The notes beneath the pieces were generated by a model that was not told the origin of the DNA, searched no databases, and worked only from the letters and a program-made list of their open reading frames with translations. From positions 1-39,237 of the forward strand of contig NZ_RCUA01000045.1 of NCBI RefSeq assembly GCF_003731635.1: a DNA stretch of 39,237 bases. Direction: 5' to 3'. This document shows positions 21,394-30,728 of this stretch, in pieces (position 1 is the first letter of the stretch; every line of letters starts with the position of its first letter). The position numbers were made by a program, and so were the translations under genes. The stretch comes from Marisediminitalea oceani (GTDB taxonomy: Bacteria > Pseudomonadota > Gammaproteobacteria > Enterobacterales > Alteromonadaceae).

Positions 21394-24300
21394 ATGAGCA
21401 AGCTTAATACCTGGCGAAAAGGTTATCATCAGCAGCCGCGCTGGTTGCGTGTAAGTGAATGGTGTCTGCTGGCGTATTTGCTGTATGCATTGTTACTCGG
21501 GCTAATAACGCCTTATGTATTAACCGCGAAATTGCCAACGGTCTTATCGCAAAGCCTCGGGCGGGAAGTGACCGTTGATACCATCTCGATTAATCCCTTT
21601 TTGTTACGTGTACGGGTGGCAAATTTTCGCATTGCAGAAGCAGATCAACAGGGCGACTTTATCCGCTTTACTCAACTGGAGGCCGATGCGGCATTCTGGC
21701 GTACCTTATTAACTTTTACACCAACCCTTGAGCATTTCTATTTAAACGGTCCTTATGCGCGGTTAGCCCGTGAGCAGGGTGGTGAAACCACGGAGTTTAA
21801 CTTTTCAGATATCATTCGGCATATTCAGTCACAAAGTTCGCCCGAGGAGACAAACGAAGAGTCGGGTGATGAAAACGGCATCCCGCACCTGCGACTCGGA
21901 TTGTTAAATGTAACCGATGGCAAAGTAGAAATCTTCGACCGGGTCAGCGGTGCTGAACTGGTTTATCCCGACCTGGCGCTGGAGCTGGCTAATCTGGATA
22001 CCCATGCGACGATTTCAGATAGCGCACAAAGCAAAGAACAAGGCAGCCCGGATAATCTGTACCAGGTGAATGTAACGACTACCGAAGGCGGCACCCTGTA
22101 CGTGGATGGTCTGTTTCAGCTCGCGCCACTGGCTCTTACCGGCAAAGTGGTGATAAAGAAACTAGCCCTGCCACCGCTATGGCCGCTGTCTGATGACATC
22201 ATCAAAGCGCGGTTAACCGATGGGACATTGGATTTCTCAGTAGGTTATGAGTTGAGGGAAACGGAACAAGGCTTTAACTTCAGGGCAAATGATGGTCAGC
22301 TGGCTGTTCATTCACTGGCGCTGTCTGATACAACCAGTCAACGCATCTCGCTGGATACGTTTAGCTTAACCAATATGCGGCTAGACACTGATTCGCAGCG
22401 GGTGGATATTGCTGGCTTGAAGCTTGAAGCGCCTTATATCAACGGCGTTTACGACAATGACGGGCTGGATTTGGTTAGTCTGCTGATGCCAGCCGGAATA
22501 GCACAAAATAACGCGGAACCCGAAGATAACTCACAGCCAGAGGAAACAACTGCCTGGCAGGTTGTGCTGGGTGAGTTGGCGATTAGCGAGGGCGATGTCC
22601 AACTTCACGATAAAGCCGTTGCACAGAGCATGTACTGGCGGGTTCATCCGATTACGGTGACAACAAGCAAAATAGACAGCGACTTCTCAGTGCCTGTTGA
22701 CTATGATGTTACACTGGCTATCAGCGGTAATTCTCAGGCTATACCGGAGAATGCCCAGGGAGAATTAATCACTCGAGGCAGTGCCGATCTGGCAACGCAG
22801 GCAGTAGTCGGTGAGCTTACAATCGCGGATATCGCGCTGTCACAGGTGCAGTCGTATTTAACGCCTTTCGTTAACATATCCTTATCTGAGGGGGGATTGT
22901 CCGCCACTACCCGCTACGAAGTTGCAGAGAGCGGTAAAAAGCTACTGGTGAGTGGTGATGCAACCGTTGATAACCTGACCATTCTGGATGGACTGCACTA
23001 CGAGCCGTTAGTTAAATGGCAATCCCTGGACGTAGCCGATCTACGCTTCAGTCTTGACGACAATACGCTGGCTATCGCCTCGATTAATATTACCGAGCCC
23101 TACGCGAAAATCCTTATCGACGAGCAAAAACGAACCAATATCGGTGCGATTATCCGTAGTGGTGAATCTTTTTCTGATGATGCATCGCAAACCGGTAACG
23201 CTGAGGGAGACTCTGTTAATACGCCAGAAAACGGCGAAGCTGAAGGAGAGTCTGTTGATACGCCAGAAACAGGCGTCGTTGAGGGAGACTCTGTTAATAC
23301 GCCAGAAACCGGCGACGCTGAAGGCTCAACTTTAGCAATCAGTATCGCCGCCATTAACCTTATTAACGGCAGTGCTTACTTCGCTGATGAGTCCTTAACA
23401 CCGCAGTTTGCGTCGAGTATTGAATCGCTAAACGGTTCTATTGAGCAACTCACCTCCGATGCCGGGAGTGCTGCGAAGGTTGCCATTAACGGCAAGATAG
23501 ACAGTTATGCGCCGGTGTCTCTCAAGGGCGAGATTAACCCATTGCTGGAAGAATTATTCCTCGATCTGGATTTTGCCGTTGAGGGCGCTGAGCTCTCCTC
23601 GGTGAACCCTTATTCAGGCACTTACATGGGCTATTACATCGATAAAGGGCTATTGTCTTTGGATGTTCGCTACAAGGTACAAAACAGTGAGCTTGATGGC
23701 AATAATCACGTAGTAATTGATCAGCTTACGCTGGGCAGAAAAAGTGATTCGGAGCAGGCGCTGAGTTTGCCACTGGGCCTGGCTGTAGCCTTGCTGCAGG
23801 ATAACGATGGGGTGATTGATTTGGGTCTTGAAGTGTCTGGCGATCTAGATAATCCGGATTTCAGTTTCGGCTCGATTATTTTAAATGCCCTGGGCAATCT
23901 GATCACCAAAGCCGTGACCGCGCCGTTTACCTTTCTGGCCAGTCTGGTGGGCAGTGAGGATGAACTTAACCGGGTCGATTTCGCCGCAGGCCAAGACTCA
24001 CTTGATGAACAAGCTACACAACGCCTCACTACGCTGGCCGAAGCGCTGAATAAGCGGCCGGGTTTACGGGTGAGTATAGAGGGCACAGTTGATGCAGTGA
24101 GCGACGCCCGGGAACTGGCGGTGGCGCAACTACACCAACAACTTCTTGAACGCAGTGCACAGGATGCTTTACCGGATAACTTCTCTGCCAGTAATGTGCC
24201 CCTTGAGGGGCCGTTAGCGAGTACCCTTGAAACCCTGTTCAGCGAAACATTCTCGGATTCCATTCAGGACGAACAACAGCAGATCCGGGCGCAACTGCAA

Positions 24301-24555
24301 AATAACAATGACGAACCCGTTACCGAACAGCAGGTCACGCGAGCCTTGCATATATCGATGTATAACCGCTTGAGAGACAGTATTACCATTCCCGAGAGCG
24401 AACTGGCCGCACTGGCACAAAAACGTGGCAAGCGTGTGAAGGCCTATTTGGTTAATCAGGCTCAGGTCGATGCCGGACGCCTGTTTTTACTTAACAGCCG
24501 CGAACACTTGCAGTCTCAGTCGAGCAGTGTGGAATTGTCGTTGCAGGCCGATTGA
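21394..24555 (+). CDS. DUF748 (AsmA-like) envelope protein
   Basis: A 1053-residue protein with one N-terminal helix (about 25-46) and a huge periplasmic part, the architecture of DUF748/AsmA-like proteins implicated in envelope lipid transport and outer-membrane homeostasis. Conserved blocks are NPFLLRVRVANFRI (65-78) and a late section with the NPYSGTYMGYYIDKG and LGRKSDSEQALSLPL-type signatures of the family. The C-terminus has an OmpA-like pattern (VDFAAGQDSLDEQATQRL) that may bind peptidoglycan. Residues about 603-641 are a low-complexity Glu/Thr/Asp insert encoded by the repeat at 23200. No good ribosome site precedes the ATG at 21394. Transcribed alone. Confidence 0.88.
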   Translation: MSKLNTWRKGYHQQPRWLRVSEWCLLAYLLYALLLGLITPYVLTAKLPTVLSQSLGREVTVDTISINPFLLRVRVANFRIAEADQQGDFIRFTQLEADAAFWRTLLTFTPTLEHFYLNGPYARLAREQGGETTEFNFSDIIRHIQSQSSPEETNEESGDENGIPHLRLGLLNVTDGKVEIFDRVSGAELVYPDLALELANLDTHATISDSAQSKEQGSPDNLYQVNVTTTEGGTLYVDGLFQLAPLALTGKVVIKKLALPPLWPLSDDIIKARLTDGTLDFSVGYELRETEQGFNFRANDGQLAVHSLALSDTTSQRISLDTFSLTNMRLDTDSQRVDIAGLKLEAPYINGVYDNDGLDLVSLLMPAGIAQNNAEPEDNSQPEETTAWQVVLGELAISEGDVQLHDKAVAQSMYWRVHPITVTTSKIDSDFSVPVDYDVTLAISGNSQAIPENAQGELITRGSADLATQAVVGELTIADIALSQVQSYLTPFVNISLSEGGLSATTRYEVAESGKKLLVSGDATVDNLTILDGLHYEPLVKWQSLDVADLRFSLDDNTLAIASINITEPYAKILIDEQKRTNIGAIIRSGESFSDDASQTGNAEGDSVNTPENGEAEGESVDTPETGVVEGDSVNTPETGDAEGSTLAISIAAINLINGSAYFADESLTPQFASSIESLNGSIEQLTSDAGSAAKVAINGKIDSYAPVSLKGEINPLLEELFLDLDFAVEGAELSSVNPYSGTYMGYYIDKGLLSLDVRYKVQNSELDGNNHVVIDQLTLGRKSDSEQALSLPLGLAVALLQDNDGVIDLGLEVSGDLDNPDFSFGSIILNALGNLITKAVTAPFTFLASLVGSEDELNRVDFAAGQDSLDEQATQRLTTLAEALNKRPGLRVSIEGTVDAVSDARELAVAQLHQQLLERSAQDALPDNFSASNVPLEGPLASTLETLFSETFSDSIQDEQQQIRAQLQNNNDEPVTEQQVTRALHISMYNRLRDSITIPESELAALAQKRGKRVKAYLVNQAQVDAGRLFLLNSREHLQSQSSSVELSLQAD
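23200..23316 (+). repeat. In-frame 39-bp tandem repeat, three copies
   Basis: Three adjacent 39-bp units inside the DUF748 gene each encode 13 residues of the type AEGDSVNTPETGx. Units differ by a few bases. Since the period is a multiple of three, copy number can change without a frameshift. It forms an acidic, disordered linker in the periplasmic part. Confidence 0.9.
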
Positions 24556-24600
24556 GTGGATTAGTCATTAACACAGCGAGATAAACTTAAATTAGGTGTA

Positions 24601-25812
24601 TTAGGACAATAAAGAAAGGATTAATGAAGGCGCTTGATTTGCTTGTGACAGCACAGTCGTACTTGCTTGTTGCAAAATCTGGGCTTTCGCTAAAGCGGCA
24701 GTCTCTTGTGCAAAGTCGGCATCTGTAATTCTGCTTCTCGATGCATTCATATTTTCTTGGATGTTCGAAAGATTGCGGATAGTTGATTGAAAACGATTCT
24801 GAGTTGCTCCCAAACTGGCTCGTACATCACCTATAATACCCAGTGCATTTTCAAGCGCTTCAAGTGCGCCTTTTCCTTCTCTGCCATCAGATGTGTAAAC
24901 ACTGTTTGAATTACTGTTAATGCTCGATAGATTCGAATCAGCTTCGGCAGTAACAATAGGTGTTTCACTATTAGCATCAGCACCTCCATATACTACCCTT
25001 CCGTTTTCAACCGTCGCAATACTGCCACCTAACGCCCTGTTCACCTCTTCGGCAAGTTTGTCGGCATCTGGGGTTGCGCCATTCCATACATCATTGCCAG
25101 TCAGGTTTACTGAAACCTCCACGTGTTTTCTCTCACTAGCAATGCTTACCAAAACGTTGTAATTTCCCGCAGTTATACCTCTTGTGTCGAACAGTATGTT
25201 TCCGGGCAAAGCGGATCCACGTCTATCCCTGATCTCGGAGCCATCATAGACAGGGCCAACACGTGAGGAGGCTAAATCAAGTCCTGCAATGCCTAATCCT
25301 ATACTGCTGAAGGTAGAGCTTTCACTGTTAGTAATGTTGACTCCAATGCCCTGTCCACCGTTTGCTCCCACCTGAAAGCTACTCTCATAACGACCGTTGA
25401 GGATTTTCTCTCCGGCGAACTCCGTACTCTGACTGTTACGGTTGATTTCTCCAATTAATGCCGTTGCCTCTTTTTGCAGGGCAGCGATGTCAGCCTGGCT
25501 GTAAACACCATTCGACGCCTGGATTACTAACGTCCTGAGTCGCTGAAGATTCTGCGTAGTTTCCGACAATGCGGCGTCAGCTGTTTGAGTAAGCGAAATC
25601 CCATCATTTGCATTTCGAACCGCAACTTTTAACCCTTCTATTTGCGATGTCATCCTGTCACTGATTTGTAAACCCGCCGCATCATCTGCGGCCTGATTTA
25701 TTCTTAACCCCGAAGATAACCGTTCATATGCCAGCGACAAGGTATTAGATGTGCTGAATAAAGAGTTTCGTGCAGAAATTGATGAAGTGTTAGTGTTAAC
25801 AAATAAAGTCAT
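24601..25812 (-). CDS. Flagellin
   Basis: A 403-residue flagellar filament protein. The start at 25812 (MTLFVNTNTSSISARN) gives the canonical N-terminus; a TTG 15 bp upstream is not plausible. The D0/D1 N-terminal part has the LSSGLRINQAADDAAGLQISDRM signature and the C-terminal part has ADFAQETAALAKAQILQQAS and a final ANQAPSLILSLLS. The variable D2 region (about 170-310) is moderately long. It is isolated from any flagellar cluster here: the neighbours are DUF748 and Hsp20. A sigma-28-type promoter lies upstream (25853-25879), so it is probably expressed with late flagellar genes. The gene and its flank are AT-richer than the neighbourhood by eye. Confidence 0.95.
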   Translation of the reverse strand: MTLFVNTNTSSISARNSLFSTSNTLSLAYERLSSGLRINQAADDAAGLQISDRMTSQIEGLKVAVRNANDGISLTQTADAALSETTQNLQRLRTLVIQASNGVYSQADIAALQKEATALIGEINRNSQSTEFAGEKILNGRYESSFQVGANGGQGIGVNITNSESSTFSSIGLGIAGLDLASSRVGPVYDGSEIRDRRGSALPGNILFDTRGITAGNYNVLVSIASERKHVEVSVNLTGNDVWNGATPDADKLAEEVNRALGGSIATVENGRVVYGGADANSETPIVTAEADSNLSSINSNSNSVYTSDGREGKGALEALENALGIIGDVRASLGATQNRFQSTIRNLSNIQENMNASRSRITDADFAQETAALAKAQILQQASTTVLSQANQAPSLILSLLS

Positions 25813-25852
25813 TCCATGATATCTCAAAACTCAAACAGCTTGTCGGTGAACT

Positions 25853-25879
25853 ATATCGGCTCTAACTGCAATTTCTTTA
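25853..25879 (-). promoter_or_regulatory. Sigma-28 (FliA) promoter of flagellin
   Basis: On the minus strand TAAA (25879-25876), a 15-bp spacer and GCCGATAT (25860-25853) match the FliA consensus TAAA-N15-GCCGATAA in all but the last base. It lies about 40 bp upstream of the flagellin start codon, as expected. Confidence 0.9.
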
Positions 25880-26205
25880 ACTATAAATGTCAATAGAGCA
25901 CTGAAAAATAGAAACATTTACTAATTAGTAACTCACTTATCGACGAGCTTGTTACTCCTGCAAAATTGAAAGCACGGTATATATGACCAAATAATAAAAT
26001 AACAGGTTAGCCAAGGTTCGAATTAGTAGGTCAACTCTCAGTTAGTACGCCTGCTTTTGAACAAAGATAGAAGTAGTAAATTATACCCTCGAAGGTATAG
26101 TGTTTGTTTTTTGCTGGCTGTCAGCTTGGGTTTGAATTTCTACAAATAAGCAATCGGAAAGCGGCGCATTTAGCGCCGCTTAGCAGGGAGATAATGTCTT
26201 AGTGG
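25880..26205. other. AT-rich intergenic region without a gene
   Basis: The gap between flagellin and hsp20 is strongly AT-rich and has no supported reading frame. A short hairpin (TATACC / GGTATA, about 26082-26099) followed by a T-rich run (to about 26115) may terminate weakly. I see no RNA gene. Confidence 0.5.
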
Positions 26206-26661
26206 TTACTGTTTGTTTTCCAGTAATGCACTGCCAATTTCAATTTGGCGGGGCTTTTTCTCTTCCGGAATTTCACGCTCCAGGTCGATATTGAGTAGCC
26301 CGTGTTCCAGGTTAGCGCCGGTTACTTTTACGTGGTCGCCTAAGTGGAACTTACGTTCAAAGTTGCGCTCAGAAATACCTTTATGCAGGAACTGACGTTT
26401 TTGTTCCTCATCCTGGCTTTCCTCGGCCTCTTTTTTACCGGCCACAGTCAGCGCGTTTTCCAGCACCTCGATGGTCACATCGTCTTTGCTGAAGCCGGCT
26501 ATGGCCATGCTGATTCGGTATTTGTCTTCGCCCAGTAACTCAATGTTGTAAGGCGGATAGGTGGCTTGATTGCCGTTTTGAGAAGCTGCATCAATCATGG
26601 ATGCCAAACGGTCAAAACCAATAAAAGAACGGTAAAGTGGAGATAGATCGATAGTACGCAT
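26206..26661 (-). CDS. IbpA-type small heat-shock protein (Hsp20)
   Basis: A 151-residue alpha-crystallin-family chaperone. The start MRTIDLSPLYRSFIGFDRL (26661) aligns with the E. coli IbpA/IbpB N-terminus, and AGGA lies 7 nt upstream; two earlier in-frame codons have poor spacing. The alpha-crystallin domain spans about 40-130 (YNIELLGEDKYRISMAIAGFSKDDV, then HKGISERNFERKFHLGDHV). The C-terminal IxI anchor motif is IEI. IbpA binds aggregating proteins and hands them to DnaK/ClpB. The 5' leader carries a ROSE-type thermometer and a sigma-32-like promoter, so heat control at two levels is expected. Confidence 0.93.
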   Translation of the reverse strand: MRTIDLSPLYRSFIGFDRLASMIDAASQNGNQATYPPYNIELLGEDKYRISMAIAGFSKDDVTIEVLENALTVAGKKEAEESQDEEQKRQFLHKGISERNFERKFHLGDHVKVTGANLEHGLLNIDLEREIPEEKKPRQIEIGSALLENKQ

Positions 26662-26664
26662 AGT

Positions 26665-26761
26665 CATATCCTCGCAATTAAGCAATATGTAAAGTTAGGT
26701 TTAACACCATCCCGCTTAGCGGCGATGGTACTGCCGGTCTTATCTTTAAGCCCCGACAGTA
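26665..26761 (-). promoter_or_regulatory. ROSE-type RNA thermometer in the hsp20 leader
   Basis: In the minus-strand leader, the last hairpin (26689-26665) pairs CATATTGCT with AGGATATG. This sequesters the Shine-Dalgarno AGGA (26672-26669) with a TTGCT partner (26685-26681), where one G is bulged. This is the conserved ROSE core. Two further hairpins lie upstream: 26729-26706 (ACCATC / GATGGT with CCGC / GCGG) and 26761-26729 (TACTG / CAGTA arms). The layout matches ROSE leaders of gammaproteobacterial ibpA: closed at normal temperature and opening on heat. Confidence 0.85.
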
Positions 26762-26767
26762 AAAGAG

Positions 26768-26792
26768 ATATGTGCAGCTGGTTCTTTTTCAA
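26768..26792 (-). promoter_or_regulatory. Candidate sigma-32 heat-shock promoter
   Basis: TTGAAA (26792-26787), 11 bp, then GCACATAT (26775-26768) resembles the RpoH consensus CTTGAAA-N11-16-CCCCATNT (-35 perfect in the core, -10 six of eight). Start of transcription would fall just before the ROSE hairpins. Confidence 0.65.
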
Positions 26793-26802
26793 TAGTGTGC
26801 AT

Positions 26803-26836
26803 AAAAAAATCCCGCTTTTTTTAGCGGGATTTTTTA
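26803..26836. terminator. Terminator of the amidohydrolase gene
   Basis: AATCCCGCT / AGCGGGATT with a T-rich loop, flanked by long A and T runs on both sides, so it can work in either direction. It lies between the end of the amidohydrolase gene (26859) and the hsp20 promoter, and insulates the latter. Confidence 0.85.
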
Positions 26837-26858
26837 AAATCAATTTAAAATTAGAAAG

Positions 26859-28133
26859 TTACATGGCTACAGATTTTACAATATGGCCATCTTTAACCAC
26901 CAGGCCAACGTTTTCGAGCAGCGAAATATCATCCAGCGGGTTACCTTTTACGCCCACAATATCGGCTTTTTTACCGGCTCTGATACTGCCTAAAGTTTCC
27001 TGTTGTTTAAGCAGTGTTGCCGGATGAATAGTGGCTGCCTGAATCGCCTGCATTGGTGTCATACCAAAGCGCACCATGCGGGCAAACTGCTTGCCGTTGT
27101 CACCGTGAGGGTAAACCCCGGCATCCGAACCAAACACCATTTTCACCCCGGCTTTCACCGCTTTCTGAAAGTTTTCACGCTGACGTTTGCCCACAATACG
27201 CTCTTTAGCGAGACTTTCTTCTAGGATGCCGGCTTTTTCGCCTTCACTTAAAATATACTCGGTAACGTAAATATCCATCGAGAAGTAAGTGCCATGCTCG
27301 AGCGCCAGTTCAATGCCTTCCTCATCCAGTAAACTAACGTGCTCTACCGAGTCTACACCGGCTTTAATGGCTGTTTTAATGCCACTTGTACCGTGCGCAT
27401 GAGTGGCAACGGTTAAGCCGCGCATGTGGGCTTCGTCTACCAGCGCCTGCATTTCCTCGAAGGTGTATTGCTGCACACCCACTTTGGTACCTTTCGATAA
27501 TACGCCACCGGTGCCACAGAATTTAATTACCGTAGCGCCGTATTTAATGTTGCGACGCACAATTTCACGAACTGCCCAGGGGCCGTCTGCTACGCCTTCA
27601 CTGACGGTATGAAATTCATAAGGCAGCAGGTTATTGTCGCAGTGCCCGCCGGTTACGCCCAGCGATGGGCCCGAAACAAACATCCGTGGCCCTTGAATGT
27701 CGCCATCGTTAATGGCATCTCTTAAGGCCACATCGGCAAAGCCGGGAGCACCAACATTACGCACTGTGGTAAAGCCTGCCATAAGCGTGGCTTCGGCATG
27801 TTTTACACCGGTCAGCGTGACACGCGGCAGGGAATCCGCCAGACGTTTATAGCCGTGTTTGGTGGCGTCAGAGGTGAGGTGAACGTGCATATCCATTAAA
27901 CCGGGCATGAGCGTGTAATCGCCCAGTTCCATCACATCGGCATCAGAGGGGATCGTTACCGAACGCTTGGTACCGGCAGCCACAATGGTATTGTCTTCCA
28001 TGACTACTACAGCATTAGTGATCAGCTTGCCATTTTCCACGTCGATCATACGGTCGGCGGTCAGTACTGTGGTTTTAGCACACGCGGCAGAAGCGCCAAG
28101 CGTCAGTGCAAGGAGTGTTATTATCGTTTTCAT
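26859..28133 (-). CDS. Exported amidohydrolase, prolidase-like
   Basis: A 424-residue secreted metal-dependent hydrolase. The signal peptide is about 1-19. The binuclear centre is complete: His83 and His85 (DMHVHL), Lys204 (VIKFCGTGG, probable carboxylated Lys), His245 and His247 (THAHG), His265 and Asp337 (FGSDAG). The set and length resemble the Xaa-Pro or Xaa-Lys/Arg dipeptidases of the amidohydrolase superfamily (Caulobacter Cc2672 type), so it probably cleaves C-terminal residues from dipeptides in the periplasm. Exact specificity is not readable. AGGG precedes the ATG. Transcribed alone and closed by the terminator at 26803. Confidence 0.9.
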   Translation of the reverse strand: MKTIITLLALTLGASAACAKTTVLTADRMIDVENGKLITNAVVVMEDNTIVAAGTKRSVTIPSDADVMELGDYTLMPGLMDMHVHLTSDATKHGYKRLADSLPRVTLTGVKHAEATLMAGFTTVRNVGAPGFADVALRDAINDGDIQGPRMFVSGPSLGVTGGHCDNNLLPYEFHTVSEGVADGPWAVREIVRRNIKYGATVIKFCGTGGVLSKGTKVGVQQYTFEEMQALVDEAHMRGLTVATHAHGTSGIKTAIKAGVDSVEHVSLLDEEGIELALEHGTYFSMDIYVTEYILSEGEKAGILEESLAKERIVGKRQRENFQKAVKAGVKMVFGSDAGVYPHGDNGKQFARMVRFGMTPMQAIQAATIHPATLLKQQETLGSIRAGKKADIVGVKGNPLDDISLLENVGLVVKDGHIVKSVAM

Positions 28134-28235
28134 TGAATACCCTGGAATGTTAAAGCTTAAGGTACAAAACTAGCAGTTAGCCAGCGTAAGGTATAGGTTA
28201 ATCGCGACTAAGCGGCGCTATTGAGCGAGGAAATT

Positions 28236-29759
28236 TCAGTTGCTCTGAGCACCGCGGTCGCGCAGTTTAAAAATGAGGAAAACCAGCCCGATTAAACCGG
28301 TTAACAGCCACAGCGGGAAATCGCCCCATTGACGATAAGGCGTGCTGCCGGATACGGTTGATAAGTTGGCTGATAGAGCGGCAGTTTCAAACTGCGGCAA
28401 CTGCGCAACCACTTTACCCCGATGGTCGATAAAGGCCGATATACCGTTGTTGGTAGAGCGGATTACGCCAATGCCCAGCTCTTTGGCGCGCATACGGGCA
28501 ATTTGTAAATGCTGAGCCGGGCCGTGAGAACGACCAAACCAGGCGTCGTTGCTGACGGTAATAATAAAATCAGTGTCGGCGTAAAGGTTGGCTCTTACCT
28601 GGCGCGGAAAGGCAATCTCAAAACAAATGGCCGGGGCGAGGTGCAGGCCATTAGCCAGCAGGTTGGGTTGTTGAAAATCGCCACGACTAAACGATGACAT
28701 GGGTAAGTCAAACAAAGGAGCCAGCGGCCGCAGTAAATCCTCAAAAGGCACAAACTCGCCAATGGGTAACAGGTGGTGCTTGGCATAGCGGTTGCCATGA
28801 AAATAACGGTAATGGCCCTGTTCATCCTCGGCATGGGATTTACCCAGTACAATCAGATTGTTCCAGGCTTCCTGACTTTCAAAATTATAGTTAACCACAC
28901 CGGTGATAATGGCCGTATCGTAGCGGGCGGCCTCGGCGTTCATATCAGTGATAAAATCCTGAGCCAGCATTTCCAGTTTGGGAATAGCGGCTTCGGGCCA
29001 GATGATCACATCGTTGTCCCATACCAGGTTAGTCAGCTCCCGGTAGGTGTTCATGGTCGGCGCGTCCTGTTCGGGAACCCAACGCAAAGACTGTGCGATA
29101 TTACCCTGCGCCATACCAATAGAGACCGGCTGTTGGGGCTCAACCCAGTTAACCGTATTTAACAGCAGCGCTGCAATGGTCACCGAGCCGGTAATGGCTA
29201 TGGCCTGTAAAAATCGTTTGGTCAGGGTGGCCACGGCTAACGCGCTGACTATGGTCATTATTAACCAGGTCATGCCGGTTTCGCCGAGCACAGGCAACCA
29301 GCCAGATAGCGGGCTGTCGAGTTGACTGTAACCTAAGGATAACCACGGAAAACCGCTTAGTAACCAGCTTCTGAGCCATTCAGCGATAAACCAGATCGCA
29401 GGGAGCAGCAGGGGCAACAGAGCAGGTTTGACCCACCGTTTAGCAAAGTAAAAACTGAACGCGGGAAACAGCGCCAGGTAGGCACTGAGTAAAAACATCA
29501 TCAGCACTGAAGCGATGAGGGGCATGCCGCCAAAGTCAGCAATACTCACGTGCACCCAACTGATCCCGGCACCAAACCAGCCCAGACCAAAGGTCCAGCC
29601 CAGCCAGAAGGCTTTTTTAGGGGTATCAGTAAGGAGTAACTGACGTAGTGCCACCACCAGAGCGACAGGCGTGATCAGCCATAAATCGAAAGGGGCATAG
29701 GCCATAGTTAACGACGTGCCGGCCAATAACACCAGCACTAAAGGAAGCCACTTTCTCAA
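28236..29759 (-). CDS. lnt: Apolipoprotein N-acyltransferase
   Basis: A 507-residue inner-membrane enzyme that adds the third acyl chain to the N-terminal Cys of lipoproteins. The first ~205 residues form the membrane helices, then comes the nitrilase domain: Glu256 (WPEAAIP), Lys327 ([12 protein letters not shown]) and Cys379 (APAICFEI), the E-K-C triad with K-to-C spacing equal to E. coli Lnt. A final helix (about 482-498) closes the protein. It ends the cluster miaB-phoH-ybeY-corC-lnt, as in E. coli, and starts 5 bp after corC. The several lipoproteins in the window would be its substrates. Confidence 0.96.
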   Translation of the reverse strand: MRKWLPLVLVLLAGTSLTMAYAPFDLWLITPVALVVALRQLLLTDTPKKAFWLGWTFGLGWFGAGISWVHVSIADFGGMPLIASVLMMFLLSAYLALFPAFSFYFAKRWVKPALLPLLLPAIWFIAEWLRSWLLSGFPWLSLGYSQLDSPLSGWLPVLGETGMTWLIMTIVSALAVATLTKRFLQAIAITGSVTIAALLLNTVNWVEPQQPVSIGMAQGNIAQSLRWVPEQDAPTMNTYRELTNLVWDNDVIIWPEAAIPKLEMLAQDFITDMNAEAARYDTAIITGVVNYNFESQEAWNNLIVLGKSHAEDEQGHYRYFHGNRYAKHHLLPIGEFVPFEDLLRPLAPLFDLPMSSFSRGDFQQPNLLANGLHLAPAICFEIAFPRQVRANLYADTDFIITVSNDAWFGRSHGPAQHLQIARMRAKELGIGVIRSTNNGISAFIDHRGKVVAQLPQFETAALSANLSTVSGSTPYRQWGDFPLWLLTGLIGLVFLIFKLRDRGAQSN

Positions 29760-29764
29760 GCCAA

Positions 29765-30628
29765 TTACTCCAGGTCTGGCAGGGTCACTTTCAGTTGCAT
29801 CAACCGGCGTTTATCCGAGTTGGTAATTTTAAACTGGATGTTATCAATAGTGATTTCATCACTGGTGGCAGGCATATGGCCAAAGGCTTTTAATACGATG
29901 CCGCCAATAGTATCCGCTTCCTCTTCGCTGAATTTGGTTTCAAAGAAGCGGTTAAACTCATCAACTGGTACCAGAGCCTTAACCGAATACGTATACTTGT
30001 TAAGCGGACGGATATCATCGGTGCCGTCTTCTTCCAGATCGTATTCGTCTTCAATCTCACCAACGATAAGTTCAAGAATATCCTCGATGGTCACCAGGCC
30101 AGATACACCACCATACTCGTCTACCACAATGGCCATGTGATAACGCTGCTGGCGGAACTCCTTGAGCAGTACATCAACCCGTTTACTTTCCGGGACGATT
30201 ACCGCCGGACGTAACACGTCTCGCAAATGGAAAGCCTGATCATCGTTATTAATAAACGCGTAGCGGAGCAGATCCTTAGCTAATAGGATGCCTTCGATAT
30301 GGTCTTTATCTTCGTTAATAACGGGGAATCTGGAGTGAGCGCTGTCGAGCATGACAGGCAAAAATTCTTCAACCGGCTGGTCGATGTCGATGGTAACCAT
30401 CTGAGCGCGTGGGATCATGATGTCCCTTACCCGCATTTCGTTGACGCCAATAACGCCTTCGATCATTTCTCTGGTTTGGGGGTCGATCAGCTCGCGCTGT
30501 TCGGCTTCGGTGATGACCTCAACCAGGTCTTCTTTACTTTGCGGCTCTCCGGAGAATGAAAGCTTTAGTTTATCAAACCAGCTTTTTCCCGAGGAGCCGT
30601 TGGTAGAGTGGGGGTTATCGTCGCTCAT
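29765..30628 (-). CDS. corC: HlyC/CorC-family CBS-domain protein (YbeX)
   Basis: A 287-residue cytosolic protein with two CBS domains (about 65-185) and a C-terminal CorC_HlyC domain (about 200-285, with the [15 protein letters not shown] signature). Annotated as magnesium/cobalt efflux protein CorC/YbeX. In E. coli YbeX has been linked to ribosome maturation and Mg2+ homeostasis. Operonic: it is 5 bp from lnt and 100 bp after ybeY. The start ATG at 30628 is standard. Confidence 0.94.
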   Translation of the reverse strand: MSDDNPHSTNGSSGKSWFDKLKLSFSGEPQSKEDLVEVITEAEQRELIDPQTREMIEGVIGVNEMRVRDIMIPRAQMVTIDIDQPVEEFLPVMLDSAHSRFPVINEDKDHIEGILLAKDLLRYAFINNDDQAFHLRDVLRPAVIVPESKRVDVLLKEFRQQRYHMAIVVDEYGGVSGLVTIEDILELIVGEIEDEYDLEEDGTDDIRPLNKYTYSVKALVPVDEFNRFFETKFSEEEADTIGGIVLKAFGHMPATSDEITIDNIQFKITNSDKRRLMQLKVTLPDLE

Positions 30629-30728
30629 AATGTCCGTGTCTAATTAGCGTTATAGGGTCTGTTTCTTGTTTATTTTTGGCTTTACGGCCCGCATGAACAA
30701 TGAAAAAGCGCCTGCGTCTTTTGCAAAG

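Noticed and set aside
23200..23316. Repeat as CRISPR array
   Set aside because: Units are contiguous, in frame and without spacers; no cas genes nearby.
23721..24263. 180-codon minus-strand frame
   Set aside because: Antisense shadow of the DUF748 gene, low-complexity Ser/Arg-rich translation and no ribosome site.
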